Source: an uncultured Oligoflexia bacterium (GTDB lineage Bacteria; Bdellovibrionota; Bacteriovoracia; Bacteriovoracales; Bacteriovoracaceae). From it: 6,597 bases of DNA. Shown in pieces: positions 1-5,945 of the stretch. The first letter of the stretch is position 1. Each line of letters begins with the position of its first letter. Position numbers and translations under genes: made by a program. The stretch spans positions 1-6,597 of the forward strand of contig CATLVA010000087.1 of the NCBI GenBank assembly GCA_950060715.1. Reading direction: 5' to 3'. The notes under the pieces are model-generated. The model worked only from the letters and a program-made list of their open reading frames with translations. It made no database searches and was not told the DNA's origin.

Positions 1-2
1 TC

Positions 3-281
3 CGAGAGGGATATGAAGCGGTTCAAATCCAAGCAAAAAGTATAGTCCCTTTCAGCGCTATGAAGCGAGTCCATATTAAAATCGATGGCCATATATCAGC
101 TCACGGCTTTCTATTAGATTATCTGCCTGAAACTGAAACCTATATCGTGTATTGCCCTAAAATTTTTATCGAGAAATTCACTGCCGACCAAGAAATTGTT
201 CTCGTCCCATTTATCGAGAACGTGGCCATACATAAACCTAAAACAACCAGGAGAAGAGCTTATGAAATATCTATTCCTTAG
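3..281 (+). CDS. 3' end of a Tad-locus gene, possibly CpaB/RcpC-like (5' partial)
   Basis: The frame is open from the left edge to TAG at 279-281, so this is the C-terminal part (92 residues) of a longer protein. The ATG at position 60 is an internal methionine: codons before it read as ordinary protein (REGYEAVQIQAKSIVPFSA), and it has no Shine-Dalgarno site. The visible part has no membrane segment and ends in a basic tail (KPKTTRRRAYEISIP). The pattern around RVHIKIDG, then FLLDYLPETETYIVY, then EIVLVPFIENVAIH loosely recalls the CpaB/RcpC periplasmic domain, where a 'PGD.VDV' stretch is followed by a 'lenV.VLAv' stretch. CpaB normally lies just upstream of CpaC, which fits the order here. 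The assignment rests on weak similarity plus position. The next gene starts 20 bases inside this one, suggesting a shared transcript. Confidence 0.5.
   Translation, partial: REGYEAVQIQAKSIVPFSAMKRVHIKIDGHISAHGFLLDYLPETETYIVYCPKIFIEKFTADQEIVLVPFIENVAIHKPKTTRRRAYEISIP
249..253 (+). promoter_or_regulatory. Shine-Dalgarno site fixing the start at 262
   Basis: AGGAG lies 8 bases before ATG 262. It favours that ATG over the in-frame ATG at 196, which lies deep inside the upstream gene and would put a hydrophilic stretch ahead of the signal peptide. Confidence 0.75.
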
Positions 282-561
282 TCTGCTGCTCATCAGTTTA
301 AATGCCAAGGCGATGAGACTAGTCATTCAGTATCAAATAGACGAATCCGAAGCAAAAATAGTTGCTGATGTAATGATGAAAAAATATTTCCTCCCGAGGG
401 AGAGGATCATCATAAAAAAAGTTAAAAACTGTGAAGCTAGCGAAGATTTTTCGCTTGAATGGTGCTTAAAGCATTATGGGGATCTACAAGAAATCCCCAA
501 AAAAAATAATTCACTTATAAAAACTGCAATTCTAGTTTTTAGAAGGATTCAAAATGAATAA
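262..561 (+). CDS. small exported protein of unknown function in the Tad operon
   Basis: A 99-aa protein that I do not recognise. Residues 1-17 (MKYLFLSLLLISLNAKA) form a short Sec signal peptide with an AKA cleavage site, leaving about 82 residues, probably periplasmic. The mature part is basic and carries exactly two cysteines (C57 and C68), spaced so that they could form a disulfide. There is no lipobox cysteine at the cleavage site, so it is not an obvious lipoprotein pilotin. The start is set by AGGAG 8 bases upstream and by the signal peptide. It overlaps the preceding gene by 20 bases and lies before the secretin, so a role as a periplasmic accessory of the Tad machine is a reasonable guess from position only. 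Its stop codon (559-561) directly abuts the stop of the antisense gene at 562. Confidence 0.75.
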   Translation: MKYLFLSLLLISLNAKAMRLVIQYQIDESEAKIVADVMMKKYFLPRERIIIKKVKNCEASEDFSLEWCLKHYGDLQEIPKKNNSLIKTAILVFRRIQNE

Positions 562-690
562 TTACTTTTCTTTGTGTACAGCGAACTTTGGAGTAGTTCC
601 GTGGTTTTCGTTACGGTTCTTACGCTTTCTACCAGCTTTCTTAAGTTTTAGCTTTCTTCTACATCTTGTTTGCATAGTATTTGATGCCAT
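562..690 (-). CDS. 42-aa highly basic protein (ribosome- or nucleic-acid-associated?)
   Basis: On the minus strand, ATG (690-688) opens 42 codons ending in TAA (564-562). The product starts MASNTMQTRC, is packed with Lys/Arg in the middle (RRKLKLKKAGRKRKN), and ends NENHGTTPKFAVHKEK. The composition suggests RNA or ribosome binding, as in very small ribosomal proteins. I have an impression that short proteins with a 'K.AGR.RKN...GTTP.F..H' pattern occur in related bacteria, but could not check this. Support for a real gene: AAGGG 7 bases before the ATG, a TTGACA promoter further upstream, and a protein-like C-terminus. A longer reading frame continues upstream to 831, but its extra part is antisense to the secretin signal peptide and lacks a good start site. 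The long + strand frame opposite this gene encodes an implausible Phe/Leu/Ser-rich stretch, as expected for the complement of Lys/Arg codons. Confidence 0.7.
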   Translation of the reverse strand: MASNTMQTRCRRKLKLKKAGRKRKNRNENHGTTPKFAVHKEK

Positions 691-697
691 AATATTT

Positions 698-702
698 CCC
701 TT
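698..702 (-). promoter_or_regulatory. Shine-Dalgarno site of the 42-aa basic gene
   Basis: Read on the minus strand, AAGGG lies 7 bases before the ATG at 690. It decides the short 42-aa start over the upstream extension of the same frame. Confidence 0.6.
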
Positions 703-718
703 ATTTAATCGAGTATTT

Positions 719-1159
719 TTGTATAAAAACAGACTGTTAGTAATAGCTTCTAGAGCCAGTATTGTCAAAATATTCTTGACCATAATTTTAATTTGCAGTG
801 CGCAGGCCGGTGAATTCGAAGAAATTTTCATGGCAAAAGGCGAACAGCAAGAGATAAGTGTCAGAAATCTCGTGAGTTATTCTCTTGGTAACAAAGAAGT
901 CATCAAGCACAAATTTCTAAAATCTCAAAATAAAATTATTCTACGTGCCGCTAGTTTAGGCTTTTCAGACCTTATTATAAACCAAAGCGACAAAAAAATT
1001 CATTATAAAATTTATGTAACTAGCAAAAGAGAGCAGCTCAAAAAGATGGAGGTCGCGGCAGCTTTGATCCAAAGTGGTCTTAAAGTTAAAACTTTCTCCG
1101 ATGTTCTCTATGTCTCAGGCATAATAAAAGACGACAAGTCCTACCAGCTCTACCATTAA
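719..1159 (+). CDS. cpaC: secretin, N-terminal part (CpaC/RcpA type), ends at premature in-frame stop
   Basis: N-terminal part of an outer-membrane secretin of the Tad/Flp system. A signal peptide (VKIFLTIILICSAQA, cleaved after 808) is followed by a CpaC-type N-terminal domain: FEEIFMAKGEQQEISV and then ILRAASLGFSDLIIN match the usual order in which a short beta-rich domain precedes the secretin core. After it comes KVKTFSDVLYVSGIIKDD, the 'V.GtV.s' style stretch of CpaC. The frame then hits TAA at 1157-1159 and continues as coding sequence. The start is uncertain. TTG 719 (given here) and ATT 761 lie near the signal peptide but have weak Shine-Dalgarno sites. ATG 554 has AAGG 7 bases upstream and overlaps the previous gene's stop, but would add about 70 odd hydrophobic residues lying antisense to the small basic gene. 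Confidence 0.65.
   Translation: MYKNRLLVIASRASIVKIFLTIILICSAQAGEFEEIFMAKGEQQEISVRNLVSYSLGNKEVIKHKFLKSQNKIILRAASLGFSDLIINQSDKKIHYKIYVTSKREQLKKMEVAAALIQSGLKVKTFSDVLYVSGIIKDDKSYQLYH
740..768 (-). promoter_or_regulatory. sigma70-type promoter of the 42-aa basic gene
   Basis: On the minus strand, a perfect TTGACA (768-763) is followed by a 17-base spacer and TATTAC (745-740), which matches 4 of 6 positions of the -10 consensus. Transcription would start near 733 and give a leader of roughly 40 bases before the ATG at 690. The promoter overlaps the coding region for the secretin signal peptide and fires against the Tad operon. Confidence 0.55.
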
Positions 1160-1990
1160 ATACTAAGAGACACCAAACTTAAAATCGTATCTGAGGTTGA
1201 GCTAGATAAAGAGTATGCAAAGCAGTTCATATCTCATTTGTATCAGCGGTTTGAACAAGCAGGCTATCCCCTTGTTAGCTGCCACATCGTTCAAATACAA
1301 TTTCAATGTCAATATATTCCATCTCTTATCTCTACAACTATTAAAGAGAGCTATCAGAAGAATTTTAATGTCCAATTTTCTCTATTGCAGACTGAAGCCG
1401 GGCACAAATTTAAAATCTATTTCGTTTTGGTCCAAAAAGATTTTGGTGAGCAACTCAGTTCAGGAATGGATCGAATAAGTATGTCGCTAGAAAAGCTGAT
1501 CCAGGATCAAAGCGCAAACCTACAGGTGGGAGACCTCCTGCTGCAAAACAACGAGCTCAGCTCGTATTTGGTTGCGACTCCTTCTCTTTCAGTATTAAGC
1601 GGAGAAAAATTTGAAATTAGTATGGGGGAAGAAACACCAGTTGTTAACCAAACAGCAACAACCCAATCCACTGAGTTCCGTTTCTCAGGATTAAAATTTA
1701 GTGGAGTATATTCTCCTTTCCAAGAGAAATTTAAGCTTAAATACCAAATGCAAATAACTCAAGGATTAAGTGAAAACTTCGCAGGGCCGAGAGGAAAATC
1801 AGCTCTCCTTCTCGAACTTAATAGCGTGAAACAAGTCCTTGATATTGACCTCACACAAAAGAAGTCCTTAGAAAATAATATTCCTTGGATTAAGCATATT
1901 CCGCTCCTAGGGAAACTACTAAGTAGTCAATCAACACAGAATAAACACTCTATTCTTAAACTTTATCTTTCTCTAGAGGAGGAACCATGA
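1160..1990 (+). CDS. cpaC: secretin, C-terminal core part (CpaC/RcpA type), in frame after the stop
   Basis: This is the same reading frame as the preceding part; the codons after the TAA read ILRDTKLKIVSEVEL and remain open to TGA at 1988-1990. It carries the secretin core (PF00263 type): YLVATPSLSVLSGEKFEI, then GEETPVV, then a mid region with FSGLKFSGVYSP, and the signature end IPWIKHIPLLGKLLSSQ followed by HSILKLYLSL. These match the family's 'A.P.l....G..a.f..G...P', 'P.l..iPilG.LF.s' and terminal strand positions. The first standard start codon in this part is TTG at 1238, without a Shine-Dalgarno site and inside a conserved-looking stretch, so independent translation looks unlikely. 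It is therefore either the rear half of a pseudogene, a sequencing or assembly error, or reached by readthrough. The final stop overlaps the cpaF start (ATGA, 1987-1990). Confidence 0.7.
   Translation: MLRDTKLKIVSEVELDKEYAKQFISHLYQRFEQAGYPLVSCHIVQIQFQCQYIPSLISTTIKESYQKNFNVQFSLLQTEAGHKFKIYFVLVQKDFGEQLSSGMDRISMSLEKLIQDQSANLQVGDLLLQNNELSSYLVATPSLSVLSGEKFEISMGEETPVVNQTATTQSTEFRFSGLKFSGVYSPFQEKFKLKYQMQITQGLSENFAGPRGKSALLLELNSVKQVLDIDLTQKKSLENNIPWIKHIPLLGKLLSSQSTQNKHSILKLYLSLEEEP
1977..1982 (+). promoter_or_regulatory. strong Shine-Dalgarno site of cpaF
   Basis: AGGAGG lies 4 bases before ATG 1987, within the last codons of the secretin. Its strength would allow cpaF to be translated without coupling to the interrupted secretin frame. 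Confidence 0.8.
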
Positions 1991-3021
1991 GCACCTTAAT
2001 AGAAGAGTCGAAAAAAAAATTCACTCAAGAGCTTAATAAAGGAAAAATATTAAACGTTAATGAAATACTCGCCTCTCTTAAAGCTGAGGGGCAATTGAAA
2101 GATTTGATCACTAGTTGGTATCACAATATAACGAAGCTCAATTTTCTTCCTGCATTCCCTGAGGATTTAGAAGAAATTTCGATTCATGGCCCGACTTATA
2201 TTGTGTTTAGAACTTCGAGTAAACAAGTCGTTCATGACTCCGACTTATTGAGCGAAGACCTTAATGTCCTACTCGACTATCTGACTTTAACCAATCGAGT
2301 GGAGTGGAATACGAGTTCTCCCTTCTGTTCTTTTTTCTCAACTATACGAAGAAGAAAAGTTCGTATCACTCTCATCCATGGTGCAACGAGTGAAGAGGCA
2401 CAACATAAAATTTTTATTCGTTTCCTCAACGAAAAAGTCATTCCACTTGAGGCTTATTCAAACAATGACACCTTTTACAAAAAGCTTGTTTCATCTCACA
2501 AAAACATTCTGATTTCAGGTGCGACAGGAAGTGGGAAGACGACTTTTCTCAACTCCCTATTGAGCCTAGTTCCCTCAAAAGATCATATTGCAATTCTTGA
2601 AGACACGAAAGAATTGATTTCTCCTCATCAAAATACGACTCATTTTTTAGCAGACCCACTGAATGAACAGTATTCACTATTAAGTTATTTAAAATATGCG
2701 ATGAGAATCACTCCAAAAAGGATCATTTTAGGTGAGCTTAGATCATCTGAAGTCGAACCACTTCTACTAGCACTTAATAGTGGACATAATGGGATCATGA
2801 GTTCGATTCATGCTAATGACGCCAAAGGTGCATTGGAAAAATTCGCACTCTTATGTCAGATGTATGGAAGTAATGACTTGGATTGCAATCTTGTTCTAAA
2901 ATTAATCTGCAACAATATTGATTATGTCATACACCTGGAAGACAAGAAAATTCATCAAGTCATCCAAGTGTACGGTTCTGATAATGGTCAATTATTTTAT
3001 GAAGACCTAGTCTCGCTTTAG
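1987..3021 (+). CDS. cpaF: CpaF/TadA-type pilus assembly ATPase
   Basis: Cytoplasmic hexameric ATPase of the VirB11/GspE superfamily that powers Tad pilus assembly. The 344-aa product shows Walker A GATGSGKTT (178-186), the acidic box LEDTKEL (204-210), Walker B-region RIILGELR (245-252) and the His-box stretch GHNGIMSSIHAN (266-277). These match the CpaF patterns 'IEDt.EL', 'RiivGEvRg.E' and 'GHdGs..TiHAn'. The N-terminal domain has EEISIHGPT (62-70), like the family's 'dImVNGp'. At 344 residues it is shorter than common CpaF proteins of roughly 400-500, mainly because the N-terminal extension is short. All catalytic motifs look intact, unlike the interrupted secretin in front. The ATG overlaps the secretin stop by four bases. 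The 3' end overlaps the convergent ettA by 15 bases. Confidence 0.92.
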   Translation: MSTLIEESKKKFTQELNKGKILNVNEILASLKAEGQLKDLITSWYHNITKLNFLPAFPEDLEEISIHGPTYIVFRTSSKQVVHDSDLLSEDLNVLLDYLTLTNRVEWNTSSPFCSFFSTIRRRKVRITLIHGATSEEAQHKIFIRFLNEKVIPLEAYSNNDTFYKKLVSSHKNILISGATGSGKTTFLNSLLSLVPSKDHIAILEDTKELISPHQNTTHFLADPLNEQYSLLSYLKYAMRITPKRIILGELRSSEVEPLLLALNSGHNGIMSSIHANDAKGALEKFALLCQMYGSNDLDCNLVLKLICNNIDYVIHLEDKKIHQVIQVYGSDNGQLFYEDLVSL

Positions 3022-4680
3022 CTTTTTATAGCTAATTCGATGAGGAACATCAGCTTCATCACCAAGTCTTCTGCGTTTGTCTTCCATGTAGTCAGAGAAG
3101 TTACCTTCGAACCAAACGACTTGAGAGTTACCTTCAAATGCTAAGATATGGGTCGCAAGCCTATCGATAAAATATCTATCGTGGGAAATAACGACAGCAC
3201 AACCGGCATAGTCTTCTAAGGCTTCTTCAAGTGCCCTCAAAGTATTAACATCGAGATCGTTCGTAGGCTCATCCAGAAGTAAAACGTTTCCACCTTCTTT
3301 TAGCATTTTTGCCAGGTGAACTCTGTTTCTTTCTCCCCCAGATAGTTCAGAAACTTTTTTCTTCTGATCTTCTCCAGAAAAATTGAATTTTGAAATATAA
3401 GCTCTAGAATTGATTTCTTTTCCGGCCACTTCGATTACATCTAGGTCATCAGCGATTTCTTGGATAATTGTTTTATTAGGATCCATCTCACGCCCTTGAT
3501 CAACGTAGGCCAGCTCAACAGTCTCACCAACAACAAAGTCTCCACCATCTGGTTTTTCTTGACCGGTAATCATTTTAAACAAGGTCGTTTTACCGGCACC
3601 GTTTGGCCCAATAACACCAACGATTCCCCCAGGAGGTAGTTTAAATGTTAAATCTTCATAAAGAAGCTTATCTCCGAAAGACTTAGTTACGTGGTCTGCA
3701 TTGATGACAACATCACCAAGTCTAGGTCCAGAAGGAATGAAAAGTGAGTTTGTCTCGTTACGTTTTTCATTCTTGCTGTCTTCAAGCATCTTATTATAGT
3801 TATTGATCCTTGCTTTACCTTTTGCTTGCCTAGCCTTTTGGGAAGAACTAATGAATTCAAGTTCTCTCTTAAGAGCTTTTTGTCTTTTTGACTCAGCCTT
3901 CTCTTCTTGCTCTAGTCGTTTCGTCTTTTGTTGCAACCAAGAAGTATAGTTTCCTTCCCAAGGAATCCCATGCCCACGGTCTAGCTCGAGAATCCATCCC
4001 GCGACATTATCTAAGAAGTAACGGTCGTGGGTAATAGCAATGACAGTCCCTTTATAGTTTTGAAGGTGTCTTTCTAACCAATAAACAGTTTCTGCATCCA
4101 AGTGGTTAGTAGGTTCATCCAGAAGTAGAACATCAGGCTCTTGCAGAAGAAGTCTCCAGAGAGCAACACGTCTTTTTTCCCCACCAGAAAGAGTCCCGCA
4201 TTTATTTTCAGGAGGTGGACAGCGAAGTGCATCCATGGCCAGATCTAGCTTTGAGTCTAGGTCCCAAATATTATGTGCATCCATTTTATCTTGAAGTTTA
4301 CCTTGCTCTTCCAAAAGAGCATCCATATCGGCGTCAGGATCTGCAAATTTTTCGTTAATTGCTTCGTAGGCATCTCTTACAGCAACCAGCTCAGCAACAC
4401 CCTCTTCTACGATATCTTTAACCGTTTTCTCAGGATTCAACTGAGGTTCTTGCTCTAAATAACCAACCGAGATCCCCTTTGAAAGATTCACATCACCATT
4501 AAAGTCATTATCGATTCCTGCAATGATTCTTAGCAATGTAGACTTACCAGCACCATTTAGACCTAGGACACCGATCTTTGCGCCATAGAAAAATGATAAT
4601 GAAATATCTTTAATTACTGTCTTTTTACCCGGATAAGTTTTGGATACCCTAGACATAGAGAAAATGATCTTTTGACTCAT
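3007..4680 (-). CDS. ettA: EttA, ABC-F energy-dependent translational throttle protein
   Basis: ABC-F ATPase that binds the ribosomal E site and gates entry into elongation according to energy state. The 557-aa product (E. coli EttA is 555) has two ABC domains. Domain 1: Walker A GLNGAGKS (40-47), signature LSGGE (164-168), Walker B VLLLDEPTNHLD (184-195). Domain 2: Walker A GPNGAGKT (358-365), signature LSGGE (446-450), Walker B VLLLDEPTNDLD (466-477). The EttA-type arm region includes FADPDADMD (112-120); the charged linker (about 245-315) ends before NSLFIPSGPRLGD, which is characteristic of EttA. The ATG at 4680 is preferred over the in-frame ATG at 4710 because it has AAGG 8 bases upstream, matches the family length, and the ATG at 4710 sits on a probable -10 element. 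This is a housekeeping gene lying inside what may be a rearranged Tad locus. Confidence 0.95.
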   Translation of the reverse strand: MSQKIIFSMSRVSKTYPGKKTVIKDISLSFFYGAKIGVLGLNGAGKSTLLRIIAGIDNDFNGDVNLSKGISVGYLEQEPQLNPEKTVKDIVEEGVAELVAVRDAYEAINEKFADPDADMDALLEEQGKLQDKMDAHNIWDLDSKLDLAMDALRCPPPENKCGTLSGGEKRRVALWRLLLQEPDVLLLDEPTNHLDAETVYWLERHLQNYKGTVIAITHDRYFLDNVAGWILELDRGHGIPWEGNYTSWLQQKTKRLEQEEKAESKRQKALKRELEFISSSQKARQAKGKARINNYNKMLEDSKNEKRNETNSLFIPSGPRLGDVVINADHVTKSFGDKLLYEDLTFKLPPGGIVGVIGPNGAGKTTLFKMITGQEKPDGGDFVVGETVELAYVDQGREMDPNKTIIQEIADDLDVIEVAGKEINSRAYISKFNFSGEDQKKKVSELSGGERNRVHLAKMLKEGGNVLLLDEPTNDLDVNTLRALEEALEDYAGCAVVISHDRYFIDRLATHILAFEGNSQVVWFEGNFSDYMEDKRRRLGDEADVPHRISYKKLKRD

Positions 4681-4708
4681 AACGAAAACCTTTTGTTGAT
4701 ATTTCGCC

Positions 4709-4737
4709 ATAATAAATCGGCCACTTCGTTCAGTCTA
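4709..4737 (-). promoter_or_regulatory. probable ettA promoter
   Basis: On the minus strand, TAGACT (4737-4732, 4 of 6 to TTGACA), a 17-base spacer, and TATTAT (4714-4709, 5 of 6 to TATAAT). The start would lie near 4702, giving a leader of about 22 bases. It begins just downstream of the preceding minus-strand gene's stop, so ettA need not depend on that gene's transcript. Confidence 0.5.
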
Positions 4738-4739
4738 TA

Positions 4740-5582
4740 TCAAATATGGGACTGACCTAGTGCAAGAGTCAGGCTATAGAAATAACAAGGAACGATAAAG
4801 AATAGGAAGCTCCCGAGCTTCACCCCTACCATCGCCTTCTCCAACTGCTCTAAGGCTATCTCATAGGAATTCCACGACTCTTCGCAAAGACAATCAAGTT
4901 CTTCTAAAGAAAATTTTCCCTGCGTTCTTAAAATTTCTAAAAGAAATTCCAAACGATGAATCATGTCTTGTAACGATTTTCCACGATGACACTGAATAAA
5001 TTTCTCCATATTCTCTTTAATTTCTTGAATAGGCCTTGATACCTTAAACTGACATCTCACACTATAAACTAATTCAAACAAAGGTAGAAAGGGATCACAT
5101 ATACGCTTTGTTAGAACTTTTAAAATGCAACGAAAAGCTAATAAACCAATCCCCTGCCACACGAATACTAACATGAGATCTAGAGAATCAAGTGTGATAC
5201 CTAAACTTGAGCTCATGTGAGTCAACATAAGCCAAGTAAAACCACACATTGTTAGGTATTGAAAATATGATGACTGCTTAAGATTTTTAATTCGCAAATC
5301 GACCTTCATATCGAGATTTAGCGCTTTACGTATTTCAACAAATGCAGAGGTCAGATTAGCACCAAACCGTTTTTGAAAAGAGATTAAATCAAAAATGAGG
5401 GTGTCATAAAATTTATAAACTGGGAGGTCTAAATTATAATTGTTTTTCAATAACTGGTTAGCTATTTCTTGAGCAGGAGAAAGTTTTTTGGATCGTGTTA
5501 TCTTAATCTCCGAAAGTCGCACTGGAAAGAGAGTTAACGCAACACCCCCCAGTACCGCCAATAAAATGAATCCATAAATCAT
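4740..5582 (-). CDS. membrane protein, divergent T2SF/TadB-TadC-like platform candidate
   Basis: A 280-aa protein with four predicted membrane segments: about 3-19, 108-124, 134-156 and 255-275. Two cytoplasmic-looking helical regions lie between (about 25-105 and 160-250). Each has the look of a T2SF half-domain: a helical hairpin leading into a membrane segment, such as FQKRFGANLTSAFVEIRKAL before LKQSSYFQYLTMCGFTWLML. This layout resembles the inner-membrane platform proteins GspF, TadB and TadC that work with CpaF ATPases. Sequence identity to any family is not obvious, so the call is tentative; an unrelated four-TM protein remains possible. The ATG at 5582 is chosen because AGGAG (5591-5587) lies 4 bases upstream and the membrane segment starts at once. 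The in-frame start at 5648 would add a hydrophilic stretch overlapping the divergent gene. No clear promoter was seen for it. Confidence 0.6.
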   Translation of the reverse strand: MIYGFILLAVLGGVALTLFPVRLSEIKITRSKKLSPAQEIANQLLKNNYNLDLPVYKFYDTLIFDLISFQKRFGANLTSAFVEIRKALNLDMKVDLRIKNLKQSSYFQYLTMCGFTWLMLTHMSSSLGITLDSLDLMLVFVWQGIGLLAFRCILKVLTKRICDPFLPLFELVYSVRCQFKVSRPIQEIKENMEKFIQCHRGKSLQDMIHRLEFLLEILRTQGKFSLEELDCLCEESWNSYEIALEQLEKAMVGVKLGSFLFFIVPCYFYSLTLALGQSHI

Positions 5583-5600
5583 AAAGCTCCTAAGTTTTAC

Positions 5601-5629
5601 TTGACATACAGCAGCGAGATTGCAATAAA
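5601..5629 (+). promoter_or_regulatory. promoter of the 98-aa gene and rlmI-like gene, probably leaderless
   Basis: A perfect TTGACA (5601-5606), a 17-base spacer and AATAAA (5624-5629, 4 of 6), preceded by TG at 5621-5622 as in an extended -10 element. Transcription would start at about 5635-5637, on or next to the ATG at 5637. Confidence 0.6.
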
Positions 5630-5636
5630 GCCCCCT

Positions 5637-5933
5637 ATGCAAAATCATATAAATAATATTCCTGAAGATATCCAGTCCACTTATTTTGAAAACTATGATG
5701 TTTTCATAGATGAAATGAAATCTCTTTCAAAGGCGGATTTACAGGTAACTTTGAATGAGCTGAATAAAATATGCCTAGATTTTGATCCCTATCAACCCCA
5801 TGAAATTTCAGATGACGTTAAAGTTCTCATCGCTAAATTTAAATTAGATGAAATGTTAGGTAATCCTTTTACCTTTACCAATAATCTTTTAAAAATTCTC
5901 ACGGCTGTCGAGACAGAATTTAAACTGAGATAA
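5637..5933 (+). CDS. 98-aa hypothetical acidic protein
   Basis: I do not recognise this protein. It has 98 residues, no signal peptide, no membrane segment and no cysteine pair (a single Cys in NKICLDFDPY). It is acidic and likely helical, with the repeated style DVFIDEMKSLSKADLQ and EISDDVKVLIAKFKLDEML. The ATG at 5637 is chosen over the in-frame TTG at 5601, which is the first base of a TTGACA -35 element. There is no Shine-Dalgarno site before 5637, in keeping with a leaderless message. It is followed 12 bases later by the RlmI-like methyltransferase gene, so the two are probably co-transcribed; a link to RNA modification is only positional. Confidence 0.7.
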   Translation: MQNHINNIPEDIQSTYFENYDVFIDEMKSLSKADLQVTLNELNKICLDFDPYQPHEISDDVKVLIAKFKLDEMLGNPFTFTNNLLKILTAVETEFKLR

Positions 5934-5937
5934 AAAC

Positions 5938-5944
5938 GAGGTGA
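5938..5944 (+). promoter_or_regulatory. Shine-Dalgarno site deciding the GTG start at 5946
   Basis: GAGGTGA is a seven-base match to the anti-Shine-Dalgarno complement. It lies directly before GTG 5946 (the GAGG core is 4 bases away) and supports this non-ATG start. Confidence 0.65.
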
Positions 5945-5945
5945 C

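Noticed and set aside
60..281. Gene starting at ATG 60
   Set aside because: The frame is open and protein-like back to the window edge, and no Shine-Dalgarno site precedes position 60.
114..326. 70-aa minus-strand frame
   Set aside because: Complement of two supported + strand genes; no ribosome site or protein-like features.
519..540. Inverted repeat AAAAACT...AGTTTTT as a terminator for the antisense small gene
   Set aside because: Seven-base stem with almost no G/C and an 8-base loop, inside coding sequence; too weak to call.
691..831. Upstream extension of the 42-aa minus-strand frame to 89 aa
   Set aside because: The extra part is antisense to the secretin signal peptide and covers the promoter; the short start has the ribosome site.
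1215..1478. 87-aa + strand frame
   Set aside because: Out of frame with the secretin core, which explains this stretch better.
3018..3035. Hairpin TTAGCT...AGCTAA between cpaF and ettA as a terminator
   Set aside because: Six-base AT-rich stem with no following T-run on either strand.
4273..4458. 61-aa + strand frame
   Set aside because: Antisense to the conserved arm region of ettA.
4681..4710. EttA start at ATG 4710
   Set aside because: Adds ten residues beyond the family N-terminus, has no Shine-Dalgarno site, and the ATG lies in the likely -10 element.
5583..5648. N-terminal extension of the membrane protein to 5648
   Set aside because: Overlaps the divergent promoter and gene start; AGGAG before 5582 marks a better start.
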